64,000 nt of DNA from Verrucomicrobiaceae bacterium (GTDB taxonomy: Bacteria; Verrucomicrobiota; Verrucomicrobiia; Verrucomicrobiales; Verrucomicrobiaceae): assembly GCA_947507875.1 (NCBI GenBank), contig CANNQP010000001.1, forward strand, positions 124,001 to 188,000. Direction: 5' to 3'. How positions within the stretch are numbered: position 1 is the stretch's first letter; every line of letters starts with the position of its first letter. Below the pieces are notes generated by a model. The model saw nothing but the letters and a program-made list of their open reading frames with translations. It did no database searches and was not told the origin of the DNA. Positions 51,936 to 60,496 of this stretch are shown here, in pieces. Made by a program: the position numbers and the translations under genes.

Positions 51936-52266
51936 GTTTCGCTGGCAAAGACGCCATCACCATGTCATGGGAGTGCCGGACCAACTCAGGCACCACGCCC
52001 TTGGGCAGAGAGCCATCCAACATCACGGTATTCCAGTGCTTTTTGTTCATGTGAAAGCCGGGAATGATGGCCTCGTACTCATCTCGAAGCTCCATCGCAC
52101 GATCTGGATCGCACTTCAGGTTGATGCGAGGGGGAAAGTCATCCGGGGAAGCGATCGCAAACACTTTGCCGCCGACTTTGTAAACCAACACCTCAGGCCC
52201 AAAAGGCTGCGACTCCTCCGCCCCCGGCAAGCTCAGGCAAAGGGCGATGACGTCGGCTAAGTCCAT
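51913..52266 (-). CDS. MmcQ/YjbR family protein
   Basis: A 117-aa small soluble protein of the YjbR family, which has a CyaY-like alpha/beta fold and DNA-binding-like features but no settled function. Family traits visible are LSLPGAEESQPFGPEVLVYKVGGK and NLKCDPDRAMELRDEY near the middle, then HMNKKHWNTV. It lies 12 bases after the YebC gene on the same strand, and its 3' end overlaps the argF 3' end. Confidence 0.9.
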   Translation of the reverse strand: MDLADVIALCLSLPGAEESQPFGPEVLVYKVGGKVFAIASPDDFPPRINLKCDPDRAMELRDEYEAIIPGFHMNKKHWNTVMLDGSLPKGVVPELVRHSHDMVMASLPAKLRPRVST

Positions 52267-52278
52267 GGCTTTCCGGTC

Positions 52279-53004
52279 TTACTTCATGGCTGCGTAAACT
52301 CGATGCACGTCAGCGTGCCCGTCCAGGCTCTGGAGGAATTGCGTCACCTCCCCGCGCTGCGTGTCATTGAGGGCGGGGTAATCTTTGGGGTGATAATGCA
52401 ATTCGGAGGTCGTGACGTTCCAGCCTGCGGCTTTCAGTGCTTTCGTCACCGTGTCTAGGCTCGTGGTTTGGCAATAAAACCGGGCTCCCACATGGCCTGC
52501 CGCATCTTCTTCATCCAGCTCCAAAGGTTCCACGTTGTCCGCTTCTGCCTCCAGTGCAGCCACCTCGATGTCCAGACTCTTGTCCTTGTGCTGGGCCTCG
52601 ATCAGCCCGCAGTGCTCAAACATCCAGCCCACCGAGCCCGGCGTGCCCATGCTGCCTGCCTTGAACAGCACTTTGATCTCCGAGGAGGTGCGGTTGTTGT
52701 TGTCCGTCAGGCACTCCACCATCACGGGCACCCGATGCGGGGCAAAGCCCTCGAAAATGACCGTTTGATACGTCACCGGCTCTCCACCAACGCCACTGCC
52801 CTTGGCAATCGCACGCTCGATCGCATCGCGCGTCACGCTTTGTTTCCTAGCCGCGGCGATGGCCGCGTAAAGCCGTGCGTTCAGGTCAGGGTCAGGCCCA
52901 CCCAACTTGGCAGCGACCTGAATTTCACGCGTCAGTTTACCCACGAGCTTGCCTTTTTGATCAGCAGCTAGCTCACGCCATTTTTGTTTCCATTGTGCTC
53001 CCAT
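52279..53004 (-). CDS. YebC/PmpR family transcriptional or translational regulator
   Basis: A 241-aa protein of the YebC/TACO1 family. Three-domain pattern: a helical N-terminus (KLTREIQVAAKLGGPDPDLN), a central domain with YEG-type motif here read FEGFAPHRVPVMVECLTDNNNRT, and a C-terminal domain with GSVGWMFEHCGLI. The family regulates transcription in some cases and aids translation of polyproline stretches in others. It starts MGAQWKQKWRELA, lacking the common MAGHSKWAN opening. Upstream of the YjbR gene, probably in one transcript. Confidence 0.92.
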   Translation of the reverse strand: MGAQWKQKWRELAADQKGKLVGKLTREIQVAAKLGGPDPDLNARLYAAIAAARKQSVTRDAIERAIAKGSGVGGEPVTYQTVIFEGFAPHRVPVMVECLTDNNNRTSSEIKVLFKAGSMGTPGSVGWMFEHCGLIEAQHKDKSLDIEVAALEAEADNVEPLELDEEDAAGHVGARFYCQTTSLDTVTKALKAAGWNVTTSELHYHPKDYPALNDTQRGEVTQFLQSLDGHADVHRVYAAMK

Positions 53005-53140
53005 GATTCGAATAAGATGAAAGTTCTAGAGTTTACCAGAGGGCAACGTCGCAAGGATTGCAAGAGCGAGATGCCCTCCCCTGCTCTGGCCCCTCGTAAT
53101 CTGATTGACCAAGCGGGGATGATTCGTTGAAAAGCATGCC

Positions 53141-54463
53141 ATGTCAGCCACCACGCGCCGCACTTTTCTCTCCCAAGCCACTGCCGCAAGTATCTCTGCG
53201 ACCACTTTGCCCCTCCTAGCCGCCGGGGATAAAATCTACCGTACGGCGCTGATTGGAAGCGGCTGGTGGGGCATGAACATCCTCCGCGAAGCTATCGCCC
53301 ACGGTCACTGCCAAGTGGTGGCGCTGTGTGATGTGGATGCCACGGTGCTGGAAAACGGCGTGGCCGACATCGAAAGTGAAACCGGCACCGACCCCAAGGG
53401 CTACCTGGACTATCGTGAACTGTTGGCAGAGGCCAAGCCGGAGATCGTCATCATCGGCACACCCGACCACTGGCACGCCCTTCAGACCATCGCCGCCTGC
53501 CAAGCTGGGGCTCATGTGTATGTGGAAAAACCCACCGGACACACCATTGCAGAGAGCCGAGCGATGGTGAATGCCGCGAAGAAAGCGGGAGTCACCGTGC
53601 AGGTAGGACTGCATCGCCGCATCGGGCCACATCATGTCGAGGCGATGAACTTCCTGAAGTCAGGCAAGGTCGGCAAAGTCGGTATGGTGCGCCTCTTTGC
53701 CCACAGCCGAGGCGGAGTCGAGCAGCCGAAACCGAACGGCAAGGTTCCCGAGAGCCTGAACTGGGACCTGTGGTGTGGCCCTGCCCCGCTGCGTCCCTTC
53801 AACAGCAAAATGCACCCCGGTGGCTGGCGAAACTTCCTGGACTATGCTAACGGCACCATGGGCGACTGGGGCGTGCACTGGCTGGACCAGGTGCTTTGGT
53901 GGAGCGGCCAGAAGGGGCCGAAAAAGGTCTTCTGCACCGGCGGCAGGCCCGTCTTTGGCCCGCCCGTCCTGAACGAGAAGGAGCAGACGACTGACGCGCC
54001 GGATCACCAGGTCGCCACCTTCGAGTTTGAAGGCTTCACCGCCGTCTGGGAGCACCGCAAGTTCGCTGGCAATGGTCCCGAAAAACACCCGGTGGGGGCG
54101 TATTTTTACGGTGACAAAGGCACCCTGCACATTGGCTGGAAAGATGGATGGACCTTTTACCCTGCTGATAGCAAAGCGCCGATCGAACATGGCGACAGCC
54201 AGCTGCAGGAGCCGGAGGGCGACAGCCACAACATCGGCGCGCTGTGGGCGGACTTTGTCGAGGCCATCGAGAAAAAGCGCCCGCCCGTGGCGGACATCGA
54301 AAGCGCGCACCGCTCCAGCTGCCTGCCCCTGCTCGGCATGATCTCGTGGCGAGTTGGTCGCAGTCTGCGCTGGGACCCCGAAACCGAACAGATTCTAGAC
54401 GATCCTGAAGCCTCGAAACTGCTGCGTCGAGAGTATCGGGCGCCTTGGCAGTACCCTGCCTGA
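53141..54463 (+). CDS. Gfo/Idh/MocA family oxidoreductase, TAT-exported
   Basis: A 440-aa NAD(P)-dependent oxidoreductase with a twin-arginine leader (TTRRTFLSQA), so it acts outside the cytoplasm. The Rossmann motif reads GSGWWGMN and the family's EKPTGHT (Lys of the catalytic region) is clear; GDWGVHWLDQVLWW is typical of the PVC-type members. Probable work is on sugars or their keto forms, with the cofactor carried along as in glycoside hydrolase-like members. The gene is divergent from the YebC gene and 125 bases ahead of a DUF1501 gene. Confidence 0.9.
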   Translation: MSATTRRTFLSQATAASISATTLPLLAAGDKIYRTALIGSGWWGMNILREAIAHGHCQVVALCDVDATVLENGVADIESETGTDPKGYLDYRELLAEAKPEIVIIGTPDHWHALQTIAACQAGAHVYVEKPTGHTIAESRAMVNAAKKAGVTVQVGLHRRIGPHHVEAMNFLKSGKVGKVGMVRLFAHSRGGVEQPKPNGKVPESLNWDLWCGPAPLRPFNSKMHPGGWRNFLDYANGTMGDWGVHWLDQVLWWSGQKGPKKVFCTGGRPVFGPPVLNEKEQTTDAPDHQVATFEFEGFTAVWEHRKFAGNGPEKHPVGAYFYGDKGTLHIGWKDGWTFYPADSKAPIEHGDSQLQEPEGDSHNIGALWADFVEAIEKKRPPVADIESAHRSSCLPLLGMISWRVGRSLRWDPETEQILDDPEASKLLRREYRAPWQYPA

Positions 54464-54588
54464 TCGAGATGCCGTTCACATCATCGATGTGGCGAGGCTT
54501 CGGCATTGATCTGGTCGAGTGCTTTTAAAAAACCTGCAAGCTAGCTCATTCGGCATCGTTTGAGCGGGCGAGTCTTATTCCCCCGCCT

Positions 54589-55884
54589 ATGTCTTTGCAT
54601 TCCGATCTTTCTCGCCGCGTCTTTGTGACCCAGGCAGCGCAGTCGTTTCTGGGCGTCTCTGCGCTGAGCCAACTTGGGGTCAAGCAGGCCTTCTCCGCAC
54701 CGGGTGAAAACACCAGCCCTCTGAAGCAGGTGCCCACCGCTCGGAACGTGATCTACCTCTACATGACCGGAGGCATGAGCCACCTCGACACCTGGGATCC
54801 TAAGCCTGACAACAAGGACATCATGGGGCTCACGCAAACGATCCGCACGAACGTGGATGGCATCCGCCTGAGCGAAAATTTGCCCCTGATGGCCAGGCAG
54901 GCCGATAAAATCGCTGTGGTGCGCAGCATGATGTCCACCCAGGGCGCACACGAGCAGGGACAGTACTACCAACACACCAGCTACACCCAACGCAGCAGCA
55001 TCAAGCATCCATCGATGGGCGCTTGGTTGGAGAAATTTCAGGGACGCGGCAATCCGACCCTGCCTGGCAGTGTCATGATCGGCAATGACAGCCGCCATCC
55101 AGGAGCTGGCTTTTTTGAAGCAAAGTTTTCACCGCTCATGATCAATGCACCGGAAAACGGCATTGCCAACGTGACCCCTAGCTCTTGGTTCACTGAGGAA
55201 CGCATGCTCAACCGGCTGCAGGCAGCCAAGCGCCTCGATGCCCAGTTCGCTGCGACCTACAATGTCAAAAATGTCCGCGCCTACAGTGACATGTATGACG
55301 ACGCCGTGAAGATGATGAAGAGCGAAGAGCTCAAAGCCTTCGATCTTGATGCTGAAGATGGTAAACTTCGCGACAACTATGGCCGCGATCGCTTCGGCCA
55401 AGGCTGCTTGCTCGCTCGCCGACTCGTGGAACATGGTGTGCGATTCGTCGAAGTAACTTTTGGCAATTGGGACACGCACAACGCCAACTTTACCCGGGTG
55501 CCTGAACTCTGTGATGAACTCGATAGCGCCTTGAGCACTCTGCTCCAAGACCTGCATTCGCGTGGGATGCTCCAAGAAACACTTGTCGTTTTGGCCACAG
55601 AATTTGGACGCACGCCGGAGATCAATGCCAACGATGGCCGTGATCATCACGCGCCAGGCTTTAGCTGCCTAATGGCAGGAGGTGGTATTCGTGGCGGCCA
55701 GGTCTACGGAGCAACGGATGATCGAGGCGACAAAGTCATTGAGAACCCCGTTTCGATACCGGACTTCAACGCGACGATCGCCTACGCGCTCGGGCTGCCC
55801 CTTGACCAAGTGCTCTATTCCCCATCGAAGCGCCCCTTCACAGTCAGTGACAAAGGCAAGCCCATCACAGCTTTGTTTGGCTAA
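54589..55884 (+). CDS. Secreted DUF1501 protein (TAT-exported)
   Basis: A 431-aa DUF1501 protein with a twin-arginine leader (SRRVFVTQAA). It matches the protein at 30-31.3 kb closely in its layout: NVIYLYMTGGMSHLDTWDPKPD, RSMMSTQGAHEQGQYY, GCLLARRLVEHGVRFVEV, ATEFGRTPE and GRDHHAPGFS. It has no DUF1549/DUF1553 gene at its side; its neighbour is the Gfo/Idh/MocA gene on the same strand. The metal-type His and Asp residues are conserved, but no reaction is known. Confidence 0.92.
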   Translation: MSLHSDLSRRVFVTQAAQSFLGVSALSQLGVKQAFSAPGENTSPLKQVPTARNVIYLYMTGGMSHLDTWDPKPDNKDIMGLTQTIRTNVDGIRLSENLPLMARQADKIAVVRSMMSTQGAHEQGQYYQHTSYTQRSSIKHPSMGAWLEKFQGRGNPTLPGSVMIGNDSRHPGAGFFEAKFSPLMINAPENGIANVTPSSWFTEERMLNRLQAAKRLDAQFAATYNVKNVRAYSDMYDDAVKMMKSEELKAFDLDAEDGKLRDNYGRDRFGQGCLLARRLVEHGVRFVEVTFGNWDTHNANFTRVPELCDELDSALSTLLQDLHSRGMLQETLVVLATEFGRTPEINANDGRDHHAPGFSCLMAGGGIRGGQVYGATDDRGDKVIENPVSIPDFNATIAYALGLPLDQVLYSPSKRPFTVSDKGKPITALFG

Positions 55885-55939
55885 GTCCATCGAATCGTAG
55901 TGCACGTCCAAACCCGCTCGGTCACCGCGCGTTTTTTAA

Positions 55940-56590
55940 TCAACGACCCTCCATCCAGGGCACCTGAGGTTGCCCTTGTAACTCACGCCAGTTGTTGAAA
56001 GCCATCATACCAAAGAAAACTGCAACGAACAGTCCACCGCCCTGAAAGCTATACAGGGCCATGCCTACCGCGCAGATGAGGCTGATGGTGAGAGAAAGTC
56101 GTAGGCGCGATTCACCCAAAAAAGCTCGAGTGATATGCCCGCCATCCAAGGGCAAAATGGGCAGCAGATTCAGAAGAGCCCACCAAAAGCTGATGTGAAT
56201 GAAAGATTGGGCAAATGAAGCCAAGAAGAAAGAATTAACTCGAGTGCCACCAAAAAGGATCTCCATAACGAATCCTGCCACCAACTGGAGCAGAGGACCA
56301 GCAGCGCTGACTGCCATATCTTCTCGTCGCGACAACCAGCGCCCCCCTCGAGCAACACCGCCAAACGCATACAGCAAGATATCTACGCGGCGATCGCCAA
56401 AGCGTCGCATTGCAAAACCATGCCCTAATTCATGAATGAGCACCGACAAAAAAGCAGCCAAGACCCAACCAGCTAACATCTGAATTTGCCGAGGTGATGA
56501 CGCATTGAGGGCACCTCCGAGCAACGCAACATTGACCCAAAAAAACCAATGTATGATGACAGGAAAATCAAATAAAGTGAACCGCAGCAT
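55940..56590 (-). CDS. Site-2 protease family (M50) membrane metalloprotease
   Basis: A 216-aa membrane protein with about five hydrophobic segments. The zinc site HELGH (H53, E54, H57) lies in the second helix and the third ligand in NLLPILPLDGGH near the fourth. There is no PDZ domain, so it is a short member of the M50 family, possibly a housekeeping or stress protease. It follows the MoxR gene by 48 bases on the same strand. Confidence 0.88.
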   Translation of the reverse strand: MLRFTLFDFPVIIHWFFWVNVALLGGALNASSPRQIQMLAGWVLAAFLSVLIHELGHGFAMRRFGDRRVDILLYAFGGVARGGRWLSRREDMAVSAAGPLLQLVAGFVMEILFGGTRVNSFFLASFAQSFIHISFWWALLNLLPILPLDGGHITRAFLGESRLRLSLTISLICAVGMALYSFQGGGLFVAVFFGMMAFNNWRELQGQPQVPWMEGR

Positions 56591-56638
56591 ATGCCCATCT
56601 TGGCCAGAATGAAGCCCTGTGCCAGTAGCTTTGCAGCG

Positions 56639-57601
56639 TCAGGGAATAGGAACCTCTTCCACAAGAAGCTCTGCGTGTGAAGAGCCTCCGCTGATACGGT
56701 GACCCATGACCGCAACAGCAACAGCCTGCACATCTTCAGGCAAGACCATGATCCTCCCTGCGATCAAAGCCCAAGCCTTGGCCGCAGCGAGCAAAGCAAT
56801 CCCGCCACGAGGCGAAAGACCTTGAAGTGAACCACGAGACGCAGCCAAAAGATTCTGGACATAATCTAGAAGAGGGCCTGATACGTGAATTTGGCGTGCC
56901 ATTTGCTGCAAAGCATCAAACTCAGTCCACGCCATCACCGGTTTCATAGCACGCAGCATCTCCCGACGATCAGCTCCTCTCAATATCATTCTCTCGGCAC
57001 TTCGATCGGGAATGCCTAAAGCAAGTCGCATGAGGAAGCGATCCAATTGAGATTCTGGCAACATAAATGTCCCAATTTGATGGGACGGATTCTGTGTCGC
57101 GATCACAAAAAATGGGACGGGTAAAGCGTGTGAAACTCCATCACAGGTAACGCTTGACTCTTCCATGGCTTCCAGCAGAGCCGACTGTGTTTTCGGCGTG
57201 GTCCGATTGATTTCATCAGCGAGGAGCACCTGGGTGAAAACAGGCCCGGGGTGGAAAGCAAAGCGACCCGCCTCACGATCATAGATCGAGGCCCCCAGAA
57301 TATCCGCAGGCAGAAGATCACTGGTGAATTGAACTCGACGAAACTGAAGACCTAATGACTGTGCTAATGCTTGCGAAAGCAAAGTCTTTCCAACCCCGGG
57401 TTGATCTTCAAGCAAAAGATGACCGCGTGCCAATAAGCAGCAAACTGCTAATTTAATGGCATCCTCTTTACCGAGTAGGATTAGCGACAGCGCTTCCACT
57501 AACGAATGAAGCTGCTGGCTAGCTAGCTGAGCATCCTTTGGATTCAAATCGATAGGCAAAGTCGCTGCTGAATGGATGGACACAGTTTTAGTTTCAGCCA
57601 A
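56639..57601 (-). CDS. MoxR-type AAA ATPase
   Basis: A 320-aa AAA ATPase of the MoxR group, chaperones that insert cofactors or activate complexes. Walker A DQPGVGKT is at 66-73, Walker B LLADEIN at 126-132, sensor 1 in IATQNPSHQIG, and RRE-type arginines follow. The start codon is not ATG: the first candidates are TTG at 57601 and GTG at 57583. A terminator lies only about 40 bases upstream. VWA-domain and DUF58 genes often next to moxR are absent; only the M50 gene follows. Confidence 0.88.
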   Translation of the reverse strand: MAETKTVSIHSAATLPIDLNPKDAQLASQQLHSLVEALSLILLGKEDAIKLAVCCLLARGHLLLEDQPGVGKTLLSQALAQSLGLQFRRVQFTSDLLPADILGASIYDREAGRFAFHPGPVFTQVLLADEINRTTPKTQSALLEAMEESSVTCDGVSHALPVPFFVIATQNPSHQIGTFMLPESQLDRFLMRLALGIPDRSAERMILRGADRREMLRAMKPVMAWTEFDALQQMARQIHVSGPLLDYVQNLLAASRGSLQGLSPRGGIALLAAAKAWALIAGRIMVLPEDVQAVAVAVMGHRISGGSSHAELLVEEVPIP

Positions 57602-57641
57602 TGAACGTTGAAGTCAAACCGATGCCAGCCATCTAACCAAC

Positions 57642-57671
57642 AAAAAACCCGTCAGTCTGATCACTGACGGG
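57642..57671 (-). terminator. Rho-independent terminator of the TPR-ExbB-ExbD operon
   Basis: A 9-bp stem CCCGTCAGT/ACTGACGGG (57648-57656 and 57663-57671) around a 6-base loop, followed on the minus strand by six Ts (57642-57647). It lies 27 bases after the second ExbD gene ends. Confidence 0.92.
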
Positions 57672-57697
57672 CTCAAGAGATATAACGGTTTACTGCC

Positions 57698-58174
57698 TCA
57701 AAACTCTTCACTCCCCACAGTGAAGGTCACATTTCCAATGCGAGCCTTCGCCATTGCATTCAGAACATCAATCACACGTTCGTAACGAGCTTGTTCTTCA
57801 GCCTGGATCGTAACCATCACTTTAGCGTTACGGCTATCAGCCTCTTGCTTCAGCTTCATCAAAGTTCCTGTAAAATTGGGAAGAGTTTTGTTCTCTGGAG
57901 AATCAAATTCTTCTTCATTCAATGTCACAATGCCCGTTTCCTCTACCGTAACAATGATTTCGTCTGGTGGAGTGTCATCATTGCTAAGCGAAGGGGTTCC
58001 AATACCTGGAAGCTGTGTTTTGAGTTCACGCTCAACCTTAACGGCCCCAGCCATGACCATAAAGAAAAGCATGATCACGAAAACCACATCAATCATCGGG
58101 GCAATCTGAAAGCCCATGTTGAGCTGATCACCCTCAATGGAGCGCTTCTTTGCATGTGGACCATGAGAGGCCAT
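57698..58174 (-). CDS. ExbD/TolR-type biopolymer transport protein (second copy)
   Basis: A 158-aa inner-membrane protein with a short cytoplasmic start, one membrane helix beginning at the IAPMIDVVFVIMLFFMVM segment (the conserved Asp that carries protons is in PMID), and a periplasmic C-terminal domain of the ExbD/TolR fold. It starts 5 bases after the first ExbD gene ends and is last in the operon. Two different ExbD proteins next to one TolQ/ExbB suggest a mixed proton-channel complex. Confidence 0.92.
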   Translation of the reverse strand: MASHGPHAKKRSIEGDQLNMGFQIAPMIDVVFVIMLFFMVMAGAVKVERELKTQLPGIGTPSLSNDDTPPDEIIVTVEETGIVTLNEEEFDSPENKTLPNFTGTLMKLKQEADSRNAKVMVTIQAEEQARYERVIDVLNAMAKARIGNVTFTVGSEEF

Positions 58175-58179
58175 AATAG

Positions 58180-58614
58180 TTAATCTTGGTTGAGGGCTGA
58201 AAAGGAAATGTCGTCGATACCAGATTGGGCTATCAACGCCATGACCTTTTGAATTTCCACGGCTGGTGTGTCACGATCTCCACGAATCACAACGCGGTAT
58301 GTCGGATTGCTGTTCTTGCGCTGAGTTAGCGTCTCAACGATTTCCTCGTTGGTGAGCTCACGGTCATCCAGTTTGATTTTGGATTCCTGCTTCCCAGAAA
58401 GCCAGCGAACATTGATCGCTGCCTCAAACATCGTGTTTTTGTCCTCTTTCTTTTTGGCATCCGCCGCGACTGGCAATTTGATATCCTTGTCGATGCGCAA
58501 GACCTGCGCGGAGGTGATGCTCATGAAGAAAATGAGCAACACCAACAGCACGTCAATCATCGGAGCGATCTGAAACTCCGGTTCTCCATCTCCTCCTCCG
58601 CCGCCTCCACCCAT
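58180..58614 (-). CDS. ExbD/TolR-type biopolymer transport protein (first copy)
   Basis: A 144-aa single-helix membrane protein. It has a glycine-rich start (MGGGGGGGDGEPEFQ), the PMIDVLLVLLIFFM helix with the functional Asp, and a periplasmic domain with a lysine- and glutamate-rich linker (KKKEDKNT). It works with the TolQ/ExbB-like protein encoded 53 bases upstream. It differs clearly in sequence from the second copy, so the two are not a recent duplication. Confidence 0.92.
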   Translation of the reverse strand: MGGGGGGGDGEPEFQIAPMIDVLLVLLIFFMSITSAQVLRIDKDIKLPVAADAKKKEDKNTMFEAAINVRWLSGKQESKIKLDDRELTNEEIVETLTQRKNSNPTYRVVIRGDRDTPAVEIQKVMALIAQSGIDDISFSALNQD

Positions 58615-58667
58615 ATGGTTAGTTCAGTTGAAGTTATTGTGACTAAGATTGAATGACCTCCAAAGAA

Positions 58668-59534
58668 TTAGGCAGCACTTGCAGCGCCCGATTCACCGCC
58701 GCCAGCCACCCAATTCGGAATAGCTGCATAGAACTCTTCTTCACCCACATGAGCATCTCTGAGATGGTTATATGGCATTTTACGGAAAAGTGCTCCAACC
58801 ACGTCTTGGAGACCAGTCATTGAGGATTGAAGACGATTTCTGAGAAAGTAGAAGAACATGAACGCAGGGACAGCAATGAAGAGACCTGAAGCCGTAGCAA
58901 TCAGCACCTCACCGATAGCACCCGAAAGTTTGGATGGATCACCCACTCCGCTCGTGCCCAGCGTTGCGAAAGCACTCATCATCCCGGTCACCGTTCCGGT
59001 CAGACCAATCATCGGTGTGCAAACCCCGATCACGGAAAGATAGTTAATGCGGGTCGTGATTGTTGAATTCACCTTGTTAAGCTCCGTGAAGAGAGCGTTT
59101 TCAACAGCCTCTTCACCATCTCCAACGAAACTTAAAGCGACGCGACCCACATCACAAAAAGCCGAGTTGTTGGATTTCGCGAACTGATATGCGCCGACGT
59201 AATCACCTGCTCGGAAGAGATCTTGAAGCTGCGCGACCTGTGAAGGCGGTGCCATCTTTTTCAGACCTGTGCGCATCCAAAGATCGACGGTCAACCAAAT
59301 CAAAGCAATCGAACACGCTGTAATCGGATACATAACCCAACCGCCCTCATGGAAACGGTCCATCAAGGTATGTTCCACCTTCACAGGCGCTGCGGCTTCT
59401 CCACCTGCGGCAGGCGCTGCACCTTCTTGTGCGAGAACGGGAGCGACAACCGCCAAATTGCCTGCAAGCATCATAGCGCAAGCGGCGACACGGAAAACAT
59501 TATTAACGGAGGCGAGGGAGGTGCTGAGGTGCAT
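58668..59534 (-). CDS. MotA/TolQ/ExbB proton-channel family protein
   Basis: A 288-aa inner-membrane protein with a signal-like N-terminal helix and an Ala-rich periplasmic part, then three membrane helices of the MotA/TolQ/ExbB family. The GLTGTVTGMMSAFATLG segment and the following IGEVLIATASGLFIAVPA helix are the channel-forming signatures. It should form a pentamer around ExbD dimers and turn proton flow into work on the envelope. The extra N-terminal extension is usual in PVC and Bacteroidota homologues. Confidence 0.92.
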   Translation of the reverse strand: MHLSTSLASVNNVFRVAACAMMLAGNLAVVAPVLAQEGAAPAAGGEAAAPVKVEHTLMDRFHEGGWVMYPITACSIALIWLTVDLWMRTGLKKMAPPSQVAQLQDLFRAGDYVGAYQFAKSNNSAFCDVGRVALSFVGDGEEAVENALFTELNKVNSTITTRINYLSVIGVCTPMIGLTGTVTGMMSAFATLGTSGVGDPSKLSGAIGEVLIATASGLFIAVPAFMFFYFLRNRLQSSMTGLQDVVGALFRKMPYNHLRDAHVGEEEFYAAIPNWVAGGGESGAASAA

Positions 59535-59590
59535 GGTAACTAAGGTGAGGATGATATGATGAGGATTGTGTTTGGGAAAGACAATAGTCG

Positions 59591-60463
59591 TTATTTTGCA
59601 GCTGCTTCTTGGCCTTCAATAGCTTCAGGTTCGTTGTTCATGCCATTGATCTTTGCTTGCTCCTTAGTAGCAAGATCTGCGACTGCAGATCCAGAATACG
59701 TCTCAATCAGACGCTTGAAAACGGCTTGGGCATCTGCATAACGCTTCATCTGCACCAGCATTTGACCAGCTTTCAATTCAGCATCTGGAACTCGCTGCAC
59801 CTGCGTGCCATAAAATACAGGAATGCGAAGATAAGCCATCAGAGCTTTTTCCCACAACTTCTGTCTTGAGTAGATATCAGCAATCATCATCCAGACTGAT
59901 GCCCCTACCGTGGAATCATCCGTTTCAGATAAAATACTCTCCGCTTCAGCAACGATGGAAGCATACTCTGAAGATGTTTGCCGATCAATGTCGAGTTGAA
60001 TGATCCGTAGCTGCATTTTTTGCGCTGCACTCAAATTCAAGATTTTCAGTTGAGGAATCAGCTTCACGGTTTCCTCAAATTTCCCGGCTTGGCTCAACAT
60101 CTCAACATAAGAGAAGAAGATCTGTGTGTAAGGGGAGCCTGTAAAAGATTCGAAAATTTCAAAATTCGCTTTGGACTTCGCCATGATGGCGAGCGCCTCT
60201 TCTGCCTTTCCTTGAGACATTAAATTGCGCGCCTCGGTGATCTCTGCCACTTCAGGCCAATCCAACGAACCGACATTCTGTTTTGGCAATTCCGTCGTAG
60301 CCGTTTTGTTATCACCCAAAAGAATCGTTCGGATGATTTTGCCATTTTCAACGTGGAACTCTGAGGAGGGAATACGGCTTCCATCCTTCAAAATGAGAAA
60401 CTGCGCCTGAGCGAGATTCGCCATTGAGCAGAACAACAATAAGACAGACAAAAAACGCAACAT
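59591..60463 (-). CDS. Secreted TPR protein of the ExbB/ExbD operon
   Basis: A 290-aa exported protein with a signal peptide (MLRFLSVLLLFCSMANLAQA). An SHD1-like or beta-type start (FLILKDGSRIPSSEF) is followed by degenerate tetratricopeptide helices; the last 80 residues resemble the TPR part of YbgF/CpoB (ELKAGQMLVQMKRYADAQAVFKRLIETY). It sits 33 bases after the large TPR gene and 56 before the ExbB gene. The ATG at 60463 is taken; a TTG four codons upstream is possible. Confidence 0.85.
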   Translation of the reverse strand: MLRFLSVLLLFCSMANLAQAQFLILKDGSRIPSSEFHVENGKIIRTILLGDNKTATTELPKQNVGSLDWPEVAEITEARNLMSQGKAEEALAIMAKSKANFEIFESFTGSPYTQIFFSYVEMLSQAGKFEETVKLIPQLKILNLSAAQKMQLRIIQLDIDRQTSSEYASIVAEAESILSETDDSTVGASVWMMIADIYSRQKLWEKALMAYLRIPVFYGTQVQRVPDAELKAGQMLVQMKRYADAQAVFKRLIETYSGSAVADLATKEQAKINGMNNEPEAIEGQEAAAK

Positions 60464-60496
60464 GATGGTGTGCAATGAATTGAAGAATCCGCGAAT

